A DNA stretch of 64,000 bases from Eledone cirrhosa. Taxonomy: Eukaryota > Mollusca > Cephalopoda > Octopoda > Eledonidae. The stretch is from positions 27,897,456-27,961,455 of the forward strand of contig OZ024741.1 of assembly GCA_964016885.1 (NCBI GenBank). The letters are read 5' to 3'. The position numbers and the translations under genes are program-made. The notes below the pieces were generated by a model. It saw only the letters and a list, made by a program, of their open reading frames with translations. It had not been told where the DNA came from and made no database searches. Below, piece after piece: positions 45,061 to 64,000 of the stretch (position 1 is the stretch's first letter; each line of letters starts with the position of its first letter).

Positions 45061-45585
45061 CCGTGGCCTCATAGTCTTTTTCCCCTCTCTTTTTTTTTCT
45101 CATTTATGGGAATTATAGCATTTTCTACTACTTTCCTCTACAGTCAGTTCTGTCCTTCTTTACCCCCCCCCCTGTTCGTTGCTTGGTTTTGTTTTTATTC
45201 TCTTTTTTCTTTTTCTTTTATATTTCCATCAATATTTGTAATGTTATTTATACAATTGAATTGATTTATCAAGCAAATAAGTATATGTTTACTGTTAATT
45301 TCATTAAGCAAATTGTTAGAGGAGACCCGAGATCAAGCTCGCAACCGCGACAGATAAAGATTAATGTACGGCATGTACCAGGAGGAGTCGAGGGCCTACG
45401 ATACAATGTGGGATAACTAACTTCTGACAAATGAAGATTGCAGTAGAGCTTCGATTCTAGACTGATACAAGTTCACTTCATTTTTTGTTTCAAGATTATT
45501 ATATTGTTATCGATTCCAGATACTATAGATATAAATAACGGTTAATAACTCTACGCATGCGCATTCTCATAGAATTTCTAAATTA
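45061..45585. other. No gene seen
   Basis: Poly-T-rich then unrecognised DNA up to the fold-back element; TTTCTAAATTA lies immediately before it. Confidence 0.5.
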
Positions 45586-46207
45586 GGCGATATCCAATTT
45601 TAGCGGACTAAATGCCGCTTACTTCAATGTATGAGGCTATTCCAACAAATTTACATTTCCCTTTTTTTAGCCGTTAAAAGAAATATAGATTTATTTATTG
45701 TTTTTTTTTTGCGATTTATTTGCCACTGGGGCATAGATTTCTTTATTTGCCCCTTTTTTGTTTGTTTGTTGTTTTGCGATTTATTAGCCTTTTGGGGTCA
45801 CAGACACCCCCGTAGAAAGTGTGCGACTTTTCTGCCAGGGAGCACAGAGAGAGGGGGGTGTTCCCTTCTTCTCTTACCTGTACAAGCCGATATAGAGAGA
45901 TGGCCCACTTACACGGGCCATTATTGCTACTTTCACCCATCTTTCATGGAATTGGCTGGGACTGAGTGCCTTTTTCTCCACCTTGATCCTTCTTTCGAAG
46001 TGGTATCGGAAGAAGAGGACCATTTGTTGGCCGGCGACATATCCCCACAGTTTCCTCGTTGCAAACGCATCTGGGACATTTCTTTTCCAAGGGGTTTCCG
46101 TCCCGGAATCCGTGTCTGTAGAGCCTTTCCCGAACGGGCAGGGCCCCTCGGTATAATAGTAAGTATTAGTGGTTGTAATAAAAATGCAATCAAAATGTAA
46201 TAAATAC

Positions 46208-46343
46208 CTTCACTGATTTCTTTCCTTATATTATCAACAGAAGTTGGTATGTCACCCAAAGTTCGCTTTGTATGTTCCCGAATAGCAGTGAATTTTGATA
46301 AAACTGTTTCTAATTCCTTCTCCACAGTAAGACAAATATCCAT
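46208..46343 (-). pseudogene. RMND5A-like: Captured RMND5-like exon (element 1, left arm)
   Basis: Inverted copy of the exon at 46517. It differs by REHTKRT instead of REHAKRT. Identity with the right arm begins 7 bases before the ATG (ACTACAC). Confidence 0.75.
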
Positions 46344-46516
46344 GTGTAGTTGAAGAGGATAAGTATGAAAGAACAGTCATTTAAATTTACAGATGGACAG
46401 ATGAGGTGTTTGGCATGGTTTGAGATATATAGAAAAATAATTATTTACAGAAAAAGAAAATAATAATAAAGAATTATTATAATTTTTTAAAAGATTTATA
46501 TCTTTTTGGACTACAC

Positions 46517-46652
46517 ATGGATATTTGTCTTACTGTGGAGAAGGAATTAGAAACAGTTTTATCAAAATTCACTGCTATCCGGGAACATGCAAAGCGAACT
46601 TTGGGTGACATACCAACTTCTGTTGATAATATAAGGAAAGAAATCAGTGAAG
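46517..46652 (+). pseudogene. RMND5A-like: Captured first coding exon of RMND5 (element 1, right arm)
   Basis: The exon encodes 45 codons plus one base. It starts MDICLTVEKELETVLSKF, continues REHAKRTLGDIPTSVDNIRK and ends at a possible donor GAAG/GTATTT. It closely resembles the N-terminus of RMND5A/B, the RING subunit of the CTLH (GID) ubiquitin ligase: MD-x-C-x-TVE(K/R)ELE-x-VL-x-KF is shared. Only this exon and following intron-like bases are present, inside a fold-back repeat, so it is a captured fragment, not the gene. Reading on past the donor gives the 136-codon ORF, which ends in element DNA. Confidence 0.75.
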
Positions 46653-46744
46653 GTATTTATTACATTTTGATTGCATTTTTATTACAACCACTAATACTTA
46701 CTATTAAACCGAGGGGCCCTGCCCGTTCGGGAAAGGCTCTACAG

Positions 46745-46982
46745 ACACGAATTCCGGGACGGAAACCCCTTGGAAAAGAAATGTCCCAGATGCGTTTGCA
46801 ACGAGGAAACTGTGGGGATATGTCGCCGGCCAACAAATGGTCCTCTTCTTCCGATACCACTTCGAAAGAAGGATCAAGGTGGAGAAAAAGGCACTCAGTC
46901 CCAGCCAATTCCATGAAAGATGGGTGAAAGTAGCAATAATGGCCCGTGTAAGTGGGCCATCTCTCTATATCGGCTTGTACAG
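46745..46982 (+). other. GC-rich open segment in the fold-back arm
   Basis: From CTCTACAG to a consensus donor (CAG/GTAAGA) there are 79 codons without a stop, encoding GTETPWKRNVPDAFATRK ... LWGYVAGQQMVLFFRYHF ... SPSQFHERWVKVAIMA ... SLYIGLYR. Base composition is richer in GC than the neighbouring DNA. It may be a second captured exon or a remnant of the element's own coding region. I do not recognise the family, and the acceptor side lacks a pyrimidine tract. The same segment is at 48298-48535 and, inverted, in both left arms. Confidence 0.45.
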
Positions 46983-47760
46983 GTAAGAGAAGAAGAGAAC
47001 CTCCCCTCTCTCTGTGCTCCCTGGCAGAAAGGTCGCACACTTTCTACGGGGGTGTGTGTGACCCCAAAAGGCTAATAAATCGCAAAAAAACAAACAAACA
47101 AACAAAAAAGGGGCAAAGGCGATATCCAATTTTAGCTGTCTAAATGCCGCTTACTTGCTGCAGTTACTGCTTACTTCAATGTATGAGGCTATTCCAACAA
47201 ATTTACATTCCCCCTTTTTTTAGCCGTTAAAAGAAATATAGATTTATTTATTGTTTTTTTTTTGCGATTTATTTGCCACTGGGGCATAGATTTCTTTATT
47301 TGCCCCTTTTTTGTTTGTTTGTTGTTTTGCGATTTATTAGCCTTTTGGGGTCACAGACACCCCCGTAGAAAGTGTGCGACTTTTCTGCCAGGGAGCACAG
47401 AGAGAGGGGGGTGTTCCCTTCTTCTCTTACCTGTACAAGCCGATATAGAGAGATGGCCCACTTACACGGGCCATTATTGCTACTTTCACCCATCTTTCAT
47501 GGAATTGGCTGGGACTGAGTGCCTTTTTCTCCACCTTGATCCTTCTTTCGAAGTGGTATCGGAAGAAGAGGACCATTTGTTGGCCGGCGACATATCCCCA
47601 CAGTTTCCTCGTTGCAAACGCATCTGGGACATTTCTTTTCCAAGGGGTTTCCGTCCCGGAATCCGTGTCTGTAGAGCCTTTCCCGAACGGGCAGGGCCCC
47701 TCGGTATAATAGTAAGTATTAGTGGTTGTAATAAAAATGCAATCAAAATGTAATAAATAC

Positions 47761-47896
47761 CTTCACTGATTTCTTTCCTTATATTATCAACAGAAGTTGG
47801 TATGTCACCCAAAGTTCGCTTTGTATGTTCCCGAATAGCAGTGAATTTTGATAAAACTGTTTCTAATTCCTTCTCCACAGTAAGACAAATATCCAT
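47761..47896 (-). pseudogene. RMND5A-like: Captured RMND5-like exon (element 2, left arm)
   Basis: Same as the 46208-46343 copy, with the REHTKRT version. Thus left arms resemble left arms and right arms resemble right arms across the two elements. Confidence 0.75.
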
Positions 47897-48069
47897 GTGT
47901 AGTTGAAGAGGATAAGTATGAAAGAACAGTCATTTAAATTTACAGATGGACAGATGAGGTGTTTGGCATGGTTTGAGATATATAGAAAAATAATTATTTA
48001 CAGAAAAAGAAAATAATAATAAAGAATTATTATAATTTTTTAAAAGATTTATATCTTTTTGGACTACAC

Positions 48070-48205
48070 ATGGATATTTGTCTTACTGTGGAGAAGGAAT
48101 TAGAAACAGTTTTATCAAAATTCACTGCTATCCGGGAACATGCAAAGCGAACTTTGGGTGACATACCAACTTCTGTTGATAATATAAGGAAAGAAATCAG
48201 TGAAG
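48070..48205 (+). pseudogene. RMND5A-like: Captured RMND5-like exon (element 2, right arm)
   Basis: Same as the 46517-46652 copy, with the REHAKRT version. Confidence 0.75.
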
Positions 48206-48297
48206 GTATTTATTACATTTTGATTGCATTTTTATTACAACCACTAATACTTACTATTATACCGAGGGGCCCTGCCCGTTCGGGAAAGGCTCTACAG

Positions 48298-48535
48298 ACA
48301 CGAATTCCGGGACGGAAACCCCTTGGAAAAGAAATGTCCCAGATGCGTTTGCAACGAGGAAACTGTGGGGATATGTCGCCGGCCAACAAATGGTCCTCTT
48401 CTTCCGATACCACTTCGAAAGAAGGATCAAGGTGGAGAAAAAGGCACTCAGTCCCAGCCAATTCCATGAAAGATGGGTGAAAGTAGCAATAATGGCCCGT
48501 GTAAGTGGGCCATCTCTCTATATCGGCTTGTACAG
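48298..48535 (+). other. Second plus-strand copy of the GC-rich open segment
   Basis: Same reading frame and GTAAGA donor as the segment at 46745-46982, in the inner element's right arm. Confidence 0.45.
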
Positions 48536-49048
48536 GTAAGAGAAGAAGAGAACCTCCCCTCTCTCTGTGCTCCCTGGCAGAAAGGTCGCACACTTTCTAC
48601 GGGGGTGTGTGTGACCCCAAAAGGCTAATAAATCGCAAAAAAACAAACAAAAAAGGGGAAAATAAAGAAATCTATGCCCCAGTGGCAAATAAATCGCAAA
48701 AAAATAAAAATAAATAAATCTATATTTCTTTTAACGGCTAAAAAAAAGGGGAATGTAAATTTGTTGGAATAGCCTCATACATTGAAGTAAGCAGCAAGTA
48801 AGCAGCATTTAGACAGCTAAAATTGGATATCGCCGTAAACAAACAAACAAACAAAAAAAGGGGCAAATAAAGAAATCTATGCCCCAGTGGCAAATAAATC
48901 GCCAAAAAAAACCCAATAAATAAATCTATATTTATTTTAACGGCTAAAAAAGGGGGAATGTAAATTTGTTGGAATAGCCTCATACATTGAAGTAAGCAGC
49001 AACTACAGCAAGTAAGCGGCATTTAGGCCGCTAAAATTGGATATCGCC

Positions 49049-49274
49049 TCTAATTGAAATAGGCATTCTTATCGTTAACTTTGAATATTTTAATATTTCG
49101 TTTAATAAAATGAAAAATAACTTGTTGTTATACTTGGGGAGGGTCATATTGTTGTAATAATATTGCCAGAAATAATAACAGAACACACTCACTGTTTGGT
49201 TGGTTGAATAACTTGAAACAACATAAAATATTATATTCAGAACGACTTAACGAAAATATTTGAATGGATTAATT
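49049..49274. other. Flank between the fold-back element and the U1-4 promoter
   Basis: AT-rich; no gene seen. Confidence 0.5.
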
Positions 49275-49546
49275 GATTACCTCCCTTGATATAGCTTCTG
49301 CAGGAGTTATGGAGGTGAAGTGGAACAATAAAATCTATTAAATTACACATTTTATAAAAGATTATCTAAGTAAATAGTTAAATAAAAAAAATTAAAAGTT
49401 TTAGTATAATTAGTTATATGTAAATGTTTTAAAAATATAATGGCAACACTATTGAAAAATTAGCTTTTCAGAAAAGTTGCAGTCGGAAAATCAGTCAGTT
49501 TAGAATGCAAAGAATATATATAATAAATAGCCCCATTTGTTCAAGC
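49275..49546 (+). promoter_or_regulatory. U1 copy 4 promoter: PSE and distal motif
   Basis: GGAAAATCAGTCAGTT with AAAATCAGT at -60. GATTACCTCCCTTGAT lies at about -270 (49275). Confidence 0.75.
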
Positions 49547-49710
49547 ATACTTACCTGGCACAGGGGTTAACCATGATCAGCTAGGTGGTTCTCCCAGAGT
49601 GAGGCCCTTCCATTGCACTCCGGTTGGGTTGACCTTTGCGATCGCCCCAAATGTGGGCGACTCGGGTGCGCTATTTCTAAGTGTGGGGTCTGCGTTCGCG
49701 CTCACCCCGT
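49547..49710 (+). ncRNA. U1 snRNA: U1 spliceosomal snRNA, copy 4
   Basis: 164 nt, same sequence as copies 1 and 2 as far as I can see, although its flanks differ from theirs. PSE candidate at -60; AAAATAACCAAAAATCAGA, a 3'-box-like sequence, follows the RNA. It lies about 0.5 kb upstream of the first ULK4 coding exon, in the same orientation. It looks functional. Confidence 0.96.
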
Positions 49711-49889
49711 AAAATAACCAAAAATCAGATTATTGCTATTTCCTATTTTTCTCCTAATGATTTCTACCTTCATCTTCTCTAATAGTATTTTATCTTAGAG
49801 TGAGCTCGTGACCCTGTGTGGTGTGCGACCAATTGAAATACTTTGTGTTGAATTGGTAAGGCCTTTCTTTATAATGTTCTTTTTTTTCC

Positions 49890-63755
<13,866 letters not shown>

Positions 63756-64000
63756 GTTTGTATGGTTTCATATTGGTTTCTTACATTCAGCCACCCATGA
63801 GCCTTTAACTCCTTATGGAATAGTAGGGGAACCTTTAATCAGATATGTACACAGTAGTTATTGAAATATTACATATAAAAGTATCACTCTTAAATAGCTG
63901 CTAAGAGAGACTATCTTATGCAATCACATTTTTAAGACATTTCAACATTTCAAATTGACACCTTCAACAGTATGTAAATAAGAAAATAGCCCCCATATAT
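63756..64000 (+). other. Start of ULK4 intron 9
   Basis: No further exon is visible before the end of the window. Confidence 0.6.

Larger units (their letters stand above)
45586..49048. mobile_element. Nested pair of fold-back elements carrying a host gene exon
   Basis: The outer ends are GGCGATATCCAATTTTAGC at 45586 and its complement at 49030-49048. An inner complete element with the same ends spans 47118-48834 (its own pair reads TAGCTGTCTAAATGC / GCATTTAGACAGCTA). It interrupts the right arm of the outer one between two AAACAAACAAAC-AAAAAAGGGG stretches. Each element is a near-perfect palindrome: arms of about 765 bases around a 159-base loop (46351-46509; second loop near 47904-48062). 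The outer flanks TCTAAATTA and TCTAATTGA may be a degraded 8-9 base target duplication. Long inverted arms, a possible 9-base duplication and captured exon DNA would fit a Mutator-like (Pack-MULE-type) element, but I see no transposase, so the superfamily is unproven. A collapsed or chimeric read could also create such palindromes. Confidence 0.85.

Noticed and set aside
45631..46200. 189-codon ORF FLRFICHWGIDFFICPFF (and 163/126-codon relatives)
   Set aside because: Antisense reading of the fold-back arm across the captured exon, its flank and the poly-T terminal region; no domain.

Overview
This looks like nuclear DNA of an octopod cephalopod (Octopus-like). The evidence is intron-split animal genes, dense (TA)n/(CA)n microsatellites, several generations of tRNA-derived SINEs of the octopus type, and RTE-clade LINE copies that end in (GATGAT)n. 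No bacterial, viral or organellar gene is supported. Almost all ORFs longer than 60 codons outside the items below are microsatellite or transposon read-through.

Region 1-6.3 kb (minus strand gene). Bases 5449-5770 are the first coding exon of an endosomal Na+/H+ exchanger of the SLC9A6/7/9 group. It has a signal peptide, the first membrane segment and a GTGAGT donor. Bases 1-5448 would be its first intron, and a purine-rich upstream repeat lies at 5.88-6.26 kb.

Region 6.3-26 kb (repeat-dominated). There are five substantial copies of one RTE-clade LINE whose pol carries an embedded C4HC3 (PHD-like) finger; two of them are open from the reverse transcriptase to the C-terminus. Also present are 3' fragments of at least four other LINE families, long hairpins, a 1.7 kb 19-bp minisatellite, a mariner-type MITE with four internal repeats and a small cluster of perfect DR1 nuclear-receptor sites.

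Region 26-50 kb (U1 snRNA cluster). There are four full-length 164-nt U1 snRNA genes: two on the minus strand (26.9 and 30.7 kb) and two on the plus strand (37.1 and 49.6 kb). All four share an AAAATCAGT motif at about -60 (PSE candidate) and a 3'-box-like sequence, and carry a CTCCCTTG-type motif at about -260. The two minus-strand genes lie in a degenerate tandem segmental duplication marked by hAT-like elements. Between U1-3 and U1-4 lies a 3.46 kb nested pair of fold-back elements (45586-49048). Each carries, in both arms, an exon that closely resembles the first coding exon of RMND5 (a CTLH/GID E3 ligase subunit) plus its splice donor. This is apparent gene capture by a long-TIR DNA element and is the most unusual structure in the window.

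Region 50-64 kb (plus strand gene). Nine consecutive exons of ULK4 (unc-51-like kinase 4, a pseudokinase) encode about 388 residues, covering the whole kinase domain and the start of the following region; the gene continues past the window. All splice phases join without a break. The introns hold LINE/SINE tails, an 18-bp minisatellite apparently seeded by a LINE 3' end, a (TGG)n array, and a 0.67 kb (GTTGTG)n tract starting about 10 bases after the exon 8 donor.
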